Assembly (NCBI GenBank): GCA_021432635.1 | Contig: MU270021.1 | Location: forward strand, 62,001-126,000 | Reading direction: 5' to 3' | DNA: 64,000 nucleotides | Source: Thozetella sp. PMI_491 | Taxonomy: Eukaryota > Ascomycota > Sordariomycetes > Chaetosphaeriales > Chaetosphaeriaceae | Shown: positions 1-11,054 of the stretch, piece by piece | Numbering within the stretch: position 1 is the stretch's first letter | Layout of the letters: each line of letters starts with the position of its first letter | Notes under the pieces: model-generated | What the model was told of the DNA's origin: nothing | Database searches by the model: none | What the model saw: the letters and a program-made list of their open reading frames with translations, nothing else | Translations under genes and position numbers: made by a program

Positions 1-650
1 GTCCGGCACATCATCACTAATGGGCCAGTGCTGATTGGGCGTTAGCCAGGCTCCTATACTAACAGATGTGTTCTCACTTTCTGCGCCGGAGTGGCCTCTG
101 ATGGAGTTGTCATGATGGGGAAGGCGCAAAAACAGTAGTCAAAGACACGGCACCGGATCAAGTTTAAAGAGCGCGGTAACATAGATGAACAGTACAAGTC
201 CACCCAGCAAAAGAGAAACCTCTATTAAAAAGCTCAAGCTTAAGCTCTCCCTTACCTTGCGCCGATATCGCAATAGGCACCTAAGCCGTAACAAAGCGTA
301 GTGGGCCGCTACTCATTCGGGTACGAACACGTCTTATTGTGGTTCTCCACCGCTGGAGACGCCATTCCTTACGAAGACTAAGGTAGGTACCTCCTAGCTA
401 GAGCACCGGGTCTTCATATATCACCGCCTACCTAGATCCACTATAGTCTGAATCATGGCATAATCGCTGACCCACCTTCGATCCACGTGTTAAGTGGAAG
501 TAGTTAAGGCGGATTGAAGCTAACAGTTCTCACCATAATCACGACTAGATCCTACTATGAGATAGGGCGGTCGACCACAAGGCAGCCTATTAGGTAGAAG
601 GCCGGGAAAATCAGCTTAAGCCTAGCCACAGAGCTGTTGACGTAAATCTC
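1..650. other. Gene-poor left edge, nothing recognised
   Basis: All six frames are broken by frequent stops, and I see no conserved motif, repeat array or RNA gene in these bases. It probably belongs to the same degraded block as the repeat and gene fragment that follow it. Confidence 0.5.
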
Positions 651-755
651 GACAGTATAGTATTAGCTCTAGTATGCTGTACTCACGCTGGGATATAGGT
701 TTAGTATTCTAGCCAAGCCGCTCTCATCATCCTATCCTCTTACGGGTCGTCTTAT
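651..755. repeat. Fragment of a dispersed repeat (second copy at 7172-7280)
   Basis: About 100 bases match the tail of the repeat at 7172-7280. Both share the order 'ATTAGCTCTA', then 'GTATTCTAGCCA', then 'TCCTCTT-CGGGTCGT'. Most differences between the copies are transitions. It is a remnant of a repetitive element; no coding capacity or terminal structure remains from which to name the family. Confidence 0.6.
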
Positions 756-815
756 TGTGACCCGTTCGACGAAATTGGCACGCTGCCTATGCAGCAATAT
801 AGCGCTCTCTACATT

Positions 816-1122
816 CTACACCGCCTCCTTGATGCCGATCAATTTTTTCACAAAGCAGAAGTGGGTGTCGGGGCCTCTCGCGCTGGAATAGTCCCAGGTC
901 ACGCCGACACATTTATTGTTCAATGCGCAAGAATCCATGCAATCTTCCATTGTTTGGACCGTCGCATTGAATATATCGTTAAATAGGAAATCGTAATTGC
1001 ATAGTCGCTTGAAGGTCTTGTTCCCAGCAGCAGTATAACTAAGCCCGTCCGCTGAGGGACACTGTATCGAAATTCCGTCTGGCCCAGGGACGGTGGTGCC
1101 CTGATTAACTTGAGCGTAAATT
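816..1122 (-). pseudogene. C-terminal fragment of a PAN/apple-like secreted protein
   Basis: The minus strand holds an open frame of about 100 codons with no start codon, ending at the TAG at 816-818. Its translation has a six-cysteine pattern with the stretches 'QCPSADG', 'LCNYDF', 'DCMDSCALNNKC' and 'THFCFVKK'. This resembles PAN/apple-type carbohydrate- or protein-binding modules of fungal secreted proteins. The frame is cut upstream by a TGA and then by the AT-rich stretch at 1131-1340, so the signal peptide and most of the protein are missing. I see a fragment; calling it a decayed secreted protein is inference. A surviving short exon of a real gene is possible but less likely. Confidence 0.5.
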
Positions 1123-1130
1123 AAAACAAC

Positions 1131-1386
1131 GCTGCTATCCCGGCCTCAGTATCTACATCTATTATATATGATGGTATTTAATATTAATTTTAATTTCTAA
1201 GCCAAAGGACCTCTGTAAGAAAGTAAATAAAAACATGATTATTGACAAAGGTTTTTAACTTCTTATACTAAGACCCTTAAAAAGCCAGCTGAATATTAAT
1301 TGCTAATTATCGGCTTAAAAAGTCCTACATATAAGATAAGAGAAGTGTATTATGAGAGATGATCATGGGTTACCCCGTCCCTCTCC
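1131..1386. other. AT-rich spacer
   Basis: Strongly A+T-rich, with homopolymer runs and TTAATATTAA-like palindromes and no open frame. It separates the PAN/apple fragment from the 3' end of the otubain/C2H2 gene and looks like DNA mutated by RIP, although no unmutated copy is in the window for comparison. Confidence 0.45.
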
Positions 1387-4300
1387 CTATTTTAAGGTAT
1401 CCGAGTTATTCTTGTCGGGTGAGGTCTCATCCCTTCCGCCGCAATCCTGAACGTTTACCCTTGGTTCATCATTTGGAGCAGCGAACCATCTTGGCACAAC
1501 CGCTTCATTGTTATCCAAAAGGTGCTCTGACGAGACGAAATTCCGAATCCAGTCAGCCTGGCTTTCGAATAACTCTCCTGTTGCCGAAGTTTGACCCGGT
1601 CCAATGTTATTCTCATCTTCTATGATACACTGAAAATTTCGATTGGTCTCTGACCCGGGCTGCTCATCCCGACTAAAGCTAAAGCTGATGTTTGACGCGT
1701 ACCCTGAGTCCGACATCGGCTGATTAGCTCCCATGCTGTTGAATTCCAGTGAGCTCGAGAGATCCATGTGTGTCAGATTTGTGTTGTTGGCCGTTACCGG
1801 TGAGAGAAGAAACATGGCCGAGAAGTCAAGCGGAGGTGGCGGGTCTTGGTTTCCTGCCTGGTCTGGTTGATGGCTGTCCAACTCAGAATCCTCTTGTCCA
1901 GTAACAGGTAGAGTGACCTGCTGTTGACAATTTTGTCGATAGAAACGAAAAAGATCAGATTGTGAGTCTCTCACAATGTCTATGAGGTGATGTCTCAGTT
2001 GGCCTTCGAACGGCATAGCGAGTTGTGATACGACTGGCTCTAAGCGCCTCCGTACGAGTCGTGGCAATTCGCGCCGAAGGTACTGCTCATATTGGTCAAA
2101 TTCATCATCCCGCCGTCTCTCCCAATCGGAATCCTGTTCGTTGTAGTAGTCTTGCCGTCATCAGCGTCTGCAATACTCGTCCACCGCAGAGACAACTTAC
2201 AAGGAGTCGGGATCATGTCCTCGCCATCATCGGGGAATAACACCATGTACATGTCTCTCCACCTCTGCTCCTCGCTGCAGTCGATTTTCTTGCGCTTGCG
2301 GAGGGTCTTCTCCTGCTCTTTGTTGTATCCCTCTGGTAGCTCCGCGGATTGTACCGAACAGCCCTGTGGTAGACGTAGATGTCCAGTCAGTTCTGATTCG
2401 GTTTTGAAGACTGTGCAGCAGCGAACGCAATGAACAGGCAACGCGTGTTGTCGGTAGACATGTTCTCTGCAAAAGAATAAGTTTAACCGTTCGAGCCTCT
2501 TGATGTGTTATTTAGGAAAGTTACTTTACTCGATGAACTGAAATCCAGCCAGGCCCAGCACAAGACCTATGCTTCGTGTGTTTGCGAGAATTTCGTCGAT
2601 AGTATGGGCACGCAAATTTTCGTGATGCTGCAACTGGCGAGGGCGGTCCTATAGTAGAGCTCTGAGATCCGTCACCGTCTCCATCTCCTCCATCTCTGCG
2701 GGCGTTGGACCCGCAGTTATCCCCTCTCTTGCGTTTGCCTCCTCTGCCGAGGTTCTGAGATGGAGGTTGTTGCGGAGTCGACTGAGTTGTAGGTGAACCG
2801 CCTGAGGACCCAGCACTTTCAGCCCGGCTCCTTACTTCCAGATTGTGATTTAGAAGGAGTCTGAATTCTGTCATTAATCTCTCCAAAACACGCTTCCTCC
2901 ACACTTCAAGAGCCGAAGAGAGAAACGACTCATCAGACAAGGATTCTAACGAGATTGATATCGCGTCTGAGTCGTCACAATATTCGGAGTCGTCCTCGCT
3001 AAAATACGTCGTTGGAGTATAGCCACTCTTATCCGACGACACCTCAGCACCCAATGCGCACGTTTCACTATTAATGAGTTTATTAGACAGTTGCAGACCT
3101 TTCGAGACTTCAGAAGGCAGGTCCCCCATCTTGTGAACAGATTCCCCTCTTTCCCAAGAGGACTTTAGTTCAATTTCCGCCAGGTCAATCTCTGGGCAGA
3201 GCAACGTAGGGATAGGTGACAGTTTGTCGGGACTTGACAATCTTTCTTCGGCTTCATAAATAACTGGATTGTGGATCAATTCGAGACGATTTTCATCGCA
3301 ATGTCTTTCTCCTGCTATCTTCTGCCCATATCGAGTTGAAATGAGGCGCGAGGATAGTGCTACGGCACTAAGTGGCGACATATCTGGCCTCAACTCAGGT
3401 TCAGTCTCGGAACTATAGGCTGTACCTTCGTCATCGAGAAAGTCGGAGAAATCAGAGCTCGAGCAGTCGCTGGGTTCAATCTCAGATCCTTCCTCCAGTC
3501 TGGGTTTAGCTCGCGTAGCTTGCATAGGCGTCGGGTGTTGAGGAGTAGTGACTGCGGGTGTAGTGAAGTTGCGCTTGCGGCCCCCAGATTTTCTGCAGCG
3601 CAATGATTGTGGCAGCTCGACATCCTCGTCCAAGCAAGGGTTGTATATTTCCGGCTGGAAATCCGGATTATTGTAATGTGCCTTGTTGAAGTGACTGTTC
3701 TTAAACGTCGCTGTGGTAAAGGTCGGTTCGACCCACGTATCGTTCTCAATAAATTCGGGCAATTGGCAGTACTTGGTCATGCGAAGTGGATGTGCCTCAA
3801 ATGGCTGCCTTGGCGACACCGACGAACTCGGTTGGCCTAATCCCACTGGAGTACGTGGCTCAGGCTCGGCCATAGACTGCGATGCCTTCCAGCTTTGGCC
3901 CGGCCACGACAACTCTCCGCTCGCCATGGGAAAAGGGGTCTCAGTTGCAAAGCCTAGACCAGGGATCATTGACAATGTGCCCATTCCAGTAATCGAATAA
4001 CTGTCCGTAGTGGTTTGGTACTCGGATGAGAGCGAAAGATGCACTCGGATGTCGGAATCGCTGCTTCGGTACAAAATGTCATAGTGGCCCGGACGGTAAA
4101 GTAAGTATATAATAGGACCGAGAGACGCGGCATCTTGACCATTGGCATCTTCGGGAAAGCGATACGTATTTGCCTGCGCACCGGGGCTGCGGTCCAAGTA
4201 TGCCACCTCGAGGACGAAGCCAGCAGGCTTGATAAGCACGCTCGCCAGCAGGACTAGACCCAAGTGGTCAATCTCGATATCAGGGCACTCGAGAGTCGAT

Positions 4301-5443
4301 GTGATGTACTTGTCGGGGGTCCCGCTGGCGAGGAATGGCTCGTAGGTGCCGATGTTGCTCTTGAACTGCGAGCTGGCCAGCAGTCGGAAGTGGTACAATA
4401 TCGAGTTTCCCAGCTCGGGGGTGTTGAAGGTAGAAAGTAAGATAGCCATGGCCTCGTCCTGGGCCGGGAGGGCGACCGAGATGTTCTTCAAGAGGGTGAA
4501 GGTCTCCTCGACCATATCTTCGTAGATGTAGGGGTCGATGCCGCCCACATTCTTGATGAAATCATTGAGGCCGACCAGGCGCTCCACCTCTGCCCGGATC
4601 AGGGCCTGGTTGTTGTGCCGGACCAGGGTCTCGAAGTAGCCAAAGGCGATTGCTAATATATTTTTAGATAAATGACATACGGGAGGAACAGAGAACTTGA
4701 GACAAGGAGGCCAGAGGGCAGTCTGTCATTGTCATGAAGAAAAAGGTGATCACATAATGAATTTCCACATCAATGCAGCACTCACCTCGCCAGCCGCAGT
4801 TCCCATCACCTTGGATTGGTCGATAATGCGAGTACGTATGAGGAAGATTCTAGCACAATTCGTCTTAGTACACGGGCTTTGCCCTCTGAGACAGCTACCT
4901 ACAGCTGTCTTCTCGACGTAGACCGGGTCGGCCTTGGCATACTCTTCGGTGATAGCGTAGCTGGCTACCTTCTCTCCAACCTGATAATTCTGTGAGTAGT
5001 GTCCACAATTGGAGTGCTTCAGTTGGGTGATGCGGTAGGACCGATCATGGAACCGCAACGTGATGGTAGAATAGGAAAAATACAAGGAATGCTCTCACCA
5101 GTGCACCAGGCTCGCATTCCAGCACACAGGATTTCTTTTCGATCTTCTTGGCTTGTGAATATGCAGCTTCATAAAGGTTGGCGGTATTTCCTTCAGAAGT
5201 TTGAGGTGATAGCTGGTGCCGTACGGAAGAAGGGCTCTCTACAGTCACTATGCCAGCGCTACGTAGGCATGTAGAGATAAGCGAGCCCTCTGCCTCAGCA
5301 CTTGTTCTGTTATTGCAGAGGAGAGCTTCCGAATTTCCACCTTCGTCCGGTAATCTCCGCCGCGGACTGTAGTCTTGGAGAACATTCCAATGCGAATCAT
5401 ATACTCTAAAGGAGCCGTTCGGGTTTGTCAATCCTAGGAACAT
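1387..5443 (-). CDS. Otubain-like deubiquitinase fused to a C2H2 zinc-finger module
   Basis: Six exons (5443-5099, 4989-4903, 4849-4786, 4652-2525, 2466-2201, 2150-1387) give 1217 residues with consistent phases. Residues about 115-355 form a peptidase C65 (otubain) domain: GDGNCGWR at about 158-165 supplies the catalytic Asp and Cys, followed by AIAFGYFETL and, at about 350, YRPGHYDILY with the catalytic His. It should therefore be able to cleave ubiquitin from proteins. A long Ser/acidic linker (about 430-830) follows, then a fungal C2H2 module with CPYYRRN, RSCAGPGW and VHRVKEHVYRQHALPVHC, the last spanning the 2467-2524 intron. A LPRLVRRRLEP segment lies after it. The catalytic motif straddles a small exon and is invisible in unspliced frames. 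Family knowledge supports deubiquitinase activity; the target and role are unknown. Confidence 0.85.
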
Positions 5444-6663
5444 TGTAATAATACTCTAGTTGACAGTCTCGCCCTTTAAGATGCTTGTAACTATCGACAT
5501 GAGCAGCTCTCGAATGTTGAAAATCAGGGGTTTCCGCAGCTGCTTTTCTTTCGTCTCGCGGGCTTGTCTAAGAGATAGTATGCATCAATTAGATTCAAAA
5601 CAAGATGATGCGTTCATGAATATTGTGCCGTGTCAACAATTGCTCCTCGCGGCGAAGTTGTCCTTGTAAATGAGGCCTCCTTGAGTATGGTCCACTTGTA
5701 CTTTTTTTCGACTGCGCGACTGATTAATCCTTGTAATCAGATGGCGAAGAGAAAAGCATGTTGGACCATCGACCGAAGACGAGGAGTAGGAAGTGTACTG
5801 CGTGTACGGATGAAGTGCATTGAAAAATTGCAGACACTCGGCGTTGTGGCACTAGTCGAGAATATTGCAAACTAATAACGACGTGTAAGGCTTCATTGAC
5901 CAGTGGCATGGCCTTCTTTTATGTGAGGATGGCGTTGATAAACGAGCATACTGCATGTTATCAAAATTTCCTGCAGACCATATATGGGCTAGGGCCAAGA
6001 ACTGACTGCGCATTTGCGCAAACGAGGGTGAAGCGGGGCAAGTCAGGTCAAAGCTGATCAAATGAGCGGTGTGACAGGGAAGTCTACGCCTCTGTGGTTG
6101 GTGCTGCACATTATTCGCCGCGCGCAGCTGCATAACATTCTTATCACACACACCACTGCACCACAAATCTAGATATAGCTGAAAAGACCCTCGGCTTACG
6201 TTATAGGTAAAGCATGCGGAGCTGCATAGGCTAGGATGTTAAAGTTGGATTTTGAAAGGCTAATAAGTATCTGATTTTTAAAAATGAGACCATGAATCGC
6301 TTAAATTTCAGTGACTGGCCCTGTTGGCGATGATGCTGATCCTCCCGGGTGCTCACCTTGTGGCCACGGTGCACTACACGCGCCAGGTAGGCCGGCGAGC
6401 GTGGAAATCGAGGATTGTGCCTGTTACCTTCCTGGGATTAGGAAGATCAAAGATGGACGGCATTTCATATGGACAGAAAATGAATGAGAGCTGAGGGCAG
6501 GGGATGTAGGGAAGTCCTTCGTCAGGTTTCAAGATAACCTAGCTGTGTTCAAGTGTAATTAATATACTCTCACATGGCCGAAACTCATGGATTATACCTC
6601 TTGTTGACGATATAGTAACTAATAAGAACATTCCACTTTTCGTGTTCCGGGTTAAGTTGTTCG
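5444..6663. other. Upstream region of the otubain/C2H2 gene; no gene seen
   Basis: Only short overlapping open frames on both strands occur, without recognisable domains or paired splice sites. The part next to 5443 is likely the promoter and 5' leader of the minus-strand gene. The rest looks neutral. Confidence 0.5.
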
Positions 6664-7170
6664 TAGATCTTCCACGCACTGCACTCCTCTCGAGGGCGTG
6701 AGCGGCGGGGCCAGTCCCTTCGCCTTGTTCAGCCGGCCAATCATATTTCAGCTAGGATCCGTGTGCCACGATGAAAGCCAACAAACTGGTCGATGGGAGA
6801 AAAAAATACCGCATGGTATTGTTTATTGTCTCGGACAACAAGTATTAACTCATCCACTGGAATAAACTGATTGGAATAGCGATAGAAGATACGGGAAGGT
6901 AAGATCGGCCTGATTCGCCCGGCTACAGAACAAGAAATCCGAAAACGCTCGCTTATCGTCAAGCAGCTCGCTATATACTTCCCTCGTTCGGCTCTGGAAA
7001 GAGGCGCTCTCCACACGGCCGATACTCTGCAACCAGGGGATATCCTCGATTCCGTCCGTGAAGCACGGGTGAAATCTATATCTAAAATCTATGTAAACTC
7101 TATCTTCAACTCTGCTTATTATTGCCCTATACATAAAGGGCATGCCTAGCCCTTCCAGCCTCAGCTCCAG
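6664..7170. repeat. RIP-mutated dispersed repeat, copy A
   Basis: About 500 bases align end to end with 13891-14374, from TAGATCTTCCACGC to CCTCAGCTCCAG. The copies differ mainly by transitions. Where copy B reads CCGTG or CGCCCC, copy A reads CTATA or TGCCCT, with G-to-A changes as well. This is the pattern expected of RIP, with copy A the more heavily mutated. On the minus strand the two copies encode related 80-100-residue frames that I cannot assign to a family. Confidence 0.75.
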
Positions 7171-7171
7171 A

Positions 7172-7280
7172 GACATAGTATAACATTAGCTCTACCATAC
7201 TATACTCAAGTTAGAATATAGGCCTAGTATTCTAGCCACGCTACTCTCATTACAATATCCTCTTGCGGGTCGTATTGTAC
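7172..7280. repeat. Dispersed repeat tail, related to 651-755
   Basis: Directly follows repeat copy A and matches 651-755 over about 100 bases. Copy B at 13891-14374 lacks this tail, so it is either a second element or a part of the element lost from copy B. Confidence 0.55.
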
Positions 7281-8025
7281 TTCCTTGGCGTCCATCGTTG
7301 CTAGCCTAGTAATAGCTTGATCGGAGGTGTCTCTTGCGAAAATACGTCTAAGGACTATCAGAGTGTAAGCTAGATCAGTTATAGTGGATTAAACCAGTTG
7401 GTATACTTCATCAAACATGGTCTTCCCACTTCCATTTAGGGTTTAAATAAGACCCTACAGCAAAGTCTATATCAAGGTAATCAAGAGTGAGCATTGCAGG
7501 GGCTGAAGACCTTCTCTCCCAATAGAAGTAAGGGCTCTCCCAGCGTCTGGGGTAAAAGTCTGCCAAGCGCCCAAGGAGACACCACAGAGAATCAGAATGC
7601 GTCCCTCCGTAGTGATAGTCGAAACATACCACTACTAGTGGGCTCGCAGAAGGTCTACTTGGCCAAAGCGTTTTGCAGATGAGACACTTGATTCTGACTC
7701 CCAGCCATGGTCTGCATGCGCATTGATTGTGGCGCGGGTAATGCCGTTTTTGATATAGGAACAAGCAAGTAGAGTTTTCAGCGTGGCTGTTTTGAGAAGG
7801 GGCGTCGTAGCTTTATTGGCGTAAACAGTCTAAAAGCTAATGCGAGAGAAAGCCACAAGAGAGCAATATAGAGACTCGTTAAATTGAAGATACACTTGTA
7901 CGTAAATTTGGCAGCGCCTCCATCTCCTCAGCCTCACTTACCAACCATTTAACTCAGACTCGCCATGCTCTTCTACATCAGAAACTCTCTTGTCGTTTGC
8001 TCGTGCACCACCTCCAGAAGCTACA
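7281..8025. other. Spacer with an unidentified open frame on the minus strand
   Basis: A 117-codon minus-strand frame spans 7411-7764, and a second minus frame partly overlaps it with two adjacent stops. Neither shows a domain I recognise, and nearby codons suggest decay. The last 100 bases form the promoter of the gene starting at 8026. Confidence 0.35.
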
Positions 8026-8674
8026 ATGGCTCGTAATCTCGCCCTAATTCTTTTCACGCTGACTTCGGTTCGGGCTGTTGGCGAACCGACCAAGCCTACT
8101 GAATGCGGACGTGATAGTAAGCCTCTCCCTCCCCCCTCTCCCCGTGGTCTTCTTCTAACACGGTTACACGGCGGCCGTGACAGCATCGGGTCAAGTTATT
8201 ACCTGCCCTAATGCGGGTATTTGCTGTCCAAAGCCTGGTTCCTGGAACTGCGCGCCACTCGATGGCACCTGTTGCAAAGATTCCAATGCAGTGGGCGAGG
8301 GGTTATACTGTGCCGCGGGGGGCTCGTGTCTCGACACCAAGAACTGTATCGACGACAAGGGCAATATGTCTCCGGCCCTTTCGTCGTCTGCTGCAGCAGG
8401 TACAACTGGAACCGCTAGTGCGACGAGTATTCCGGTCAAAACTATGATGGAGCCATCGGGGGCATCGGCCACGGGATCGGTACACTCGACGGGATATAGC
8501 GAGAGCACAAACAGCGCCACCCCGACAGCGTCGGGCGCACCACAGGGTTCAGCAAAACCGAATTCTGGCCCCAGGGTCCAGGCGGGTTGGCAAGGAGCTT
8601 GGTCAGTAGTCGCATTGTTTAGCGTGGTGCTCATTGCCACCGGGTCTTCCGGTATACAATTTGCGGCGCCTTGA
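8026..8674 (+). CDS. Small cysteine-rich GPI-anchored cell-surface protein
   Basis: Two exons (8026-8116 and 8184-8674, intron 67 nt) encode 193 residues. Residues 1-18 (MARNLALILFTLTSVRA) form a signal peptide. Residues about 34-75 hold a compact cysteine-rich domain (CPNAGICCPKPGSWNC, then DGTCC, YC, SC and NC), probably disulfide-bonded. A Ser/Thr/Ala/Gly-rich stalk of about 85 residues follows, then a hydrophobic C-terminus (VVALFSVVLIATG) typical of a GPI attachment signal. Expected location is the plasma membrane or cell wall. The start is fixed by the signal peptide. The family is a generic fungal one and no biochemical function can be assigned. Adhesion, signalling or wall roles are guesses. 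Confidence 0.8.
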
Positions 8675-9161
8675 CAGGCGCCTCGCCATCTGCTACTTGT
8701 ATACTTAAATTGCCTAGCAACTGTATAGATTAGGATTTGCTCACACGCATCCTCGGATAGCGTTAGTGGTATAAGAATAGGACCGAAAATGTTGCTTCAC
8801 AAGCCCGGGTACTTTTTGTTGTGTGAGGCCACTACCTGTGTTTCTGAGCACGTACGCGCTGAAGATAGCGATGATGAAATAGCTTTGCTAGTCCGGCTAT
8901 GAGTGTGCCAGATGCTTTACAACCCATTATACAAAATAAGCCAGAGTATCCTGGCGTAAGTTGAAGACAAGCCTTGGTTGGCGAATTTTGATGTGACACT
9001 CTCGATATTGGTTCGAATACTGCTCTCAAACTAGAAAACAGTGACAGTCCTAGTATCTGAGTATCTCTTCTAGCTCATAACCGCCTTGTGAAATTTCTGT
9101 ATATAGAACCCCGCTAACCTCTTCTGTACTTCCTCCTGTGAGATCTAGAGACACGAAGATC
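8675..9161. other. Convergent 3' intergenic region
   Basis: Lies between the 3' ends of the GPI-anchored protein gene and the UbiA gene. It contains only short frames without motifs; presumed polyadenylation regions of both genes. Confidence 0.6.
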
Positions 9162-10258
9162 TCATGCTATCCATTGAATGGGTGTAGACCTCCCCAAGAC
9201 CAGTTGGCCTAGTGCGTGCTCCAGAGGATTCTCTTGCGAGAGCAGGCCCGATGACTCTAGAGAGCTGAGCAGGCATAGCAAACAGTAAATGCAACAGTAT
9301 AGCTGTAGATTGTTACCCTCGGTTCATCTATCTTGATATGATTTGGTGGCGGTGTGGAATAACTCACCATGTATGTATCGTGGTCCGCTTTCTGACTCCG
9401 CATGGTGAGAAATCGATACGAGATAGCTGCGTGGGATCCTGTGAGAACCCAAGGAGCGAGTTGGTTAAGACCAAAATACCACAAGGCTCCATAGCTCATG
9501 GGTAAAAGGATCACACTGTAGATCCATCTAGCATGATTGTCCCCCAAAGCAATGGGCAGCGTCCATGTGTTCGTCTTTTTGTCGCCATCAATGTCCCTAA
9601 AGTCCTGCGCATTGATGGATAGTGGAACCCAGGCTGTGATTCCGATCAGATGATCGCGCGTGTTTAGGAGCGGTGCTCCCATGAGCTTCCGGGGCGCCGA
9701 GAGAAGGCCCCAGCACATAACCGGCATGCAGATGCAGTCTTTGACTATCCAGTGCCGCCCGAAGCAAGCTGGGACTCCAGCACCCGCCAGCACAGCAGTT
9801 CCCACTATGTGTATGACGACCTCGACGGTCAAATCCGGACGGTAAATTGCGAAGCTAGTCCAGAGCAAAGCTAGCACAATGCCCCGTCGCTTGGTGCTGT
9901 CACGGGAGGTGACGCCCGAAGGAATGGGCCGGTCTGGCTTGTTGATGCGGTCCTCTTCGACACTTGTGTACTGCGTCCACGTGCAGAAGAAATATATATA
10001 AATTGCGAGGTTCAGAGAAGTAATAGCCATGTTGAGCATGGCAATATGTATAGGCAAGGAGGTTAAAGCACCGGCCGCAAACAGTGACGCTGGTATGGGA
10101 GCTGCTCTCCAATCTCGCCAGGTCGTGCGTTTGAACACGTCCACTTCGTGGAGGACGACCTTTGCTAGAGTCATATTTTGCCCTAGAACTGGTCTATTTT
10201 CATACCCATGAGTGACACGTTGAGTGGACTTCGTTGAGTTTGAAATATGACAAGGCAA
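9162..10258 (-). CDS. UbiA-family prenyltransferase or UbiA-type terpene cyclase
   Basis: Exons 10258-9368 and 9302-9162 (intron 65 nt, GTGAGT...CTACAG) encode 343 residues. Two acidic motifs of the UbiA superfamily are present: EEDRINKPDRPIPSG at about residue 100 and QDFRDIDGDKK at about 218, which bind Mg2+ and the prenyl diphosphate. Seven or more hydrophobic segments mark an integral membrane enzyme. The EDxINKPxRP form recalls the fungal UbiA group that includes the membrane sesquiterpene cyclase of fumagillin biosynthesis, so the product could be a cyclised terpene rather than a prenylated acceptor; the sequence alone does not decide. Splicing restores a last membrane helix (YMLYCCIYCLLCLL); the unspliced frame would end at 9257. 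It is divergent from the P450 gene at 11055, suggesting joint use. Confidence 0.85.
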
Positions 10259-11054
10259 CTATCATTTGGAGGGGCCGTGTAAAGTCACGCAGGGCAGAGG
10301 ACGATACCTCCTGGATATATTTGCGCCACGAACGAAGCGCGACTCAGTTTTGCCCGGGGTTCTAGTTCCCTTGGTAGAGCCGGGTAACCGAGATAATCAT
10401 CAAAGAAAGGCTAGAAAGTCCTGCAAGTAGGCGCCGTTCTTGTCTTGAGATACACAGCTACCGCCATGCGGTAGTTTCCAGATACATGCCGGTGCGGCGT
10501 GGTGATCCGCACCGACTGTCCAATGCAAGATAATGACTTCAACCAGTCAGATATCCGGAATCGTCAATGATTTGTCGTTGAATACTAATCATAATTCCGT
10601 AGCCCGCATTAGTTCACAACAACTGCACGTAAGCAAGTCCTCAAATCCTGCCAAGGCAGTAGTATTCGTCAAGCCGAAACCGCTGCATCGGATTAGTCGA
10701 GGTCAGTGAAAAAGAATCGAACAAACTACCTGGGATACGCTGATAATCTAGACCATGGCATTATACTGCTACCTAAGCTGGTGCCCACAGGCCTGCACAG
10801 GTTAAATTGGCTCGCGTATATCAGTATCTCCGAAAAACATATCAAACAGTTCCATCTGACCCAGGCCGAAGGAACATAAATACATTCCCGGTATAAAACT
10901 CCTTTATATCTCCTATGAAGTTCTCTCACTCAATTCCTATATTCAGAATTTATCGAAACCGCTCACGTCCGCTATTATTGCACCGTGCGCCTTTCCACCT
11001 TCAGCTACCTCTTCACCTACGACTCCATACTACTCTCCCGCTCTAAATTGCAGC
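10259..11054. promoter_or_regulatory. Bidirectional promoter between UbiA and P450 genes
   Basis: About 800 bases separate two divergent start codons. The region has no convincing gene. It would be the place for shared control of the two genes, but I find no repeated operator that I could defend. Confidence 0.45.

Noticed and set aside
7411-7764. 117-codon minus-strand frame, with a GSGKT-like string in another frame
   Set aside because: The GSGKT string is followed by stops and lacks other P-loop motifs; not enough to call a gene.
8191-8640. 149-codon minus-strand frame
   Set aside because: Antisense shadow of the cysteine-rich GPI-protein exon; composition explains its openness.
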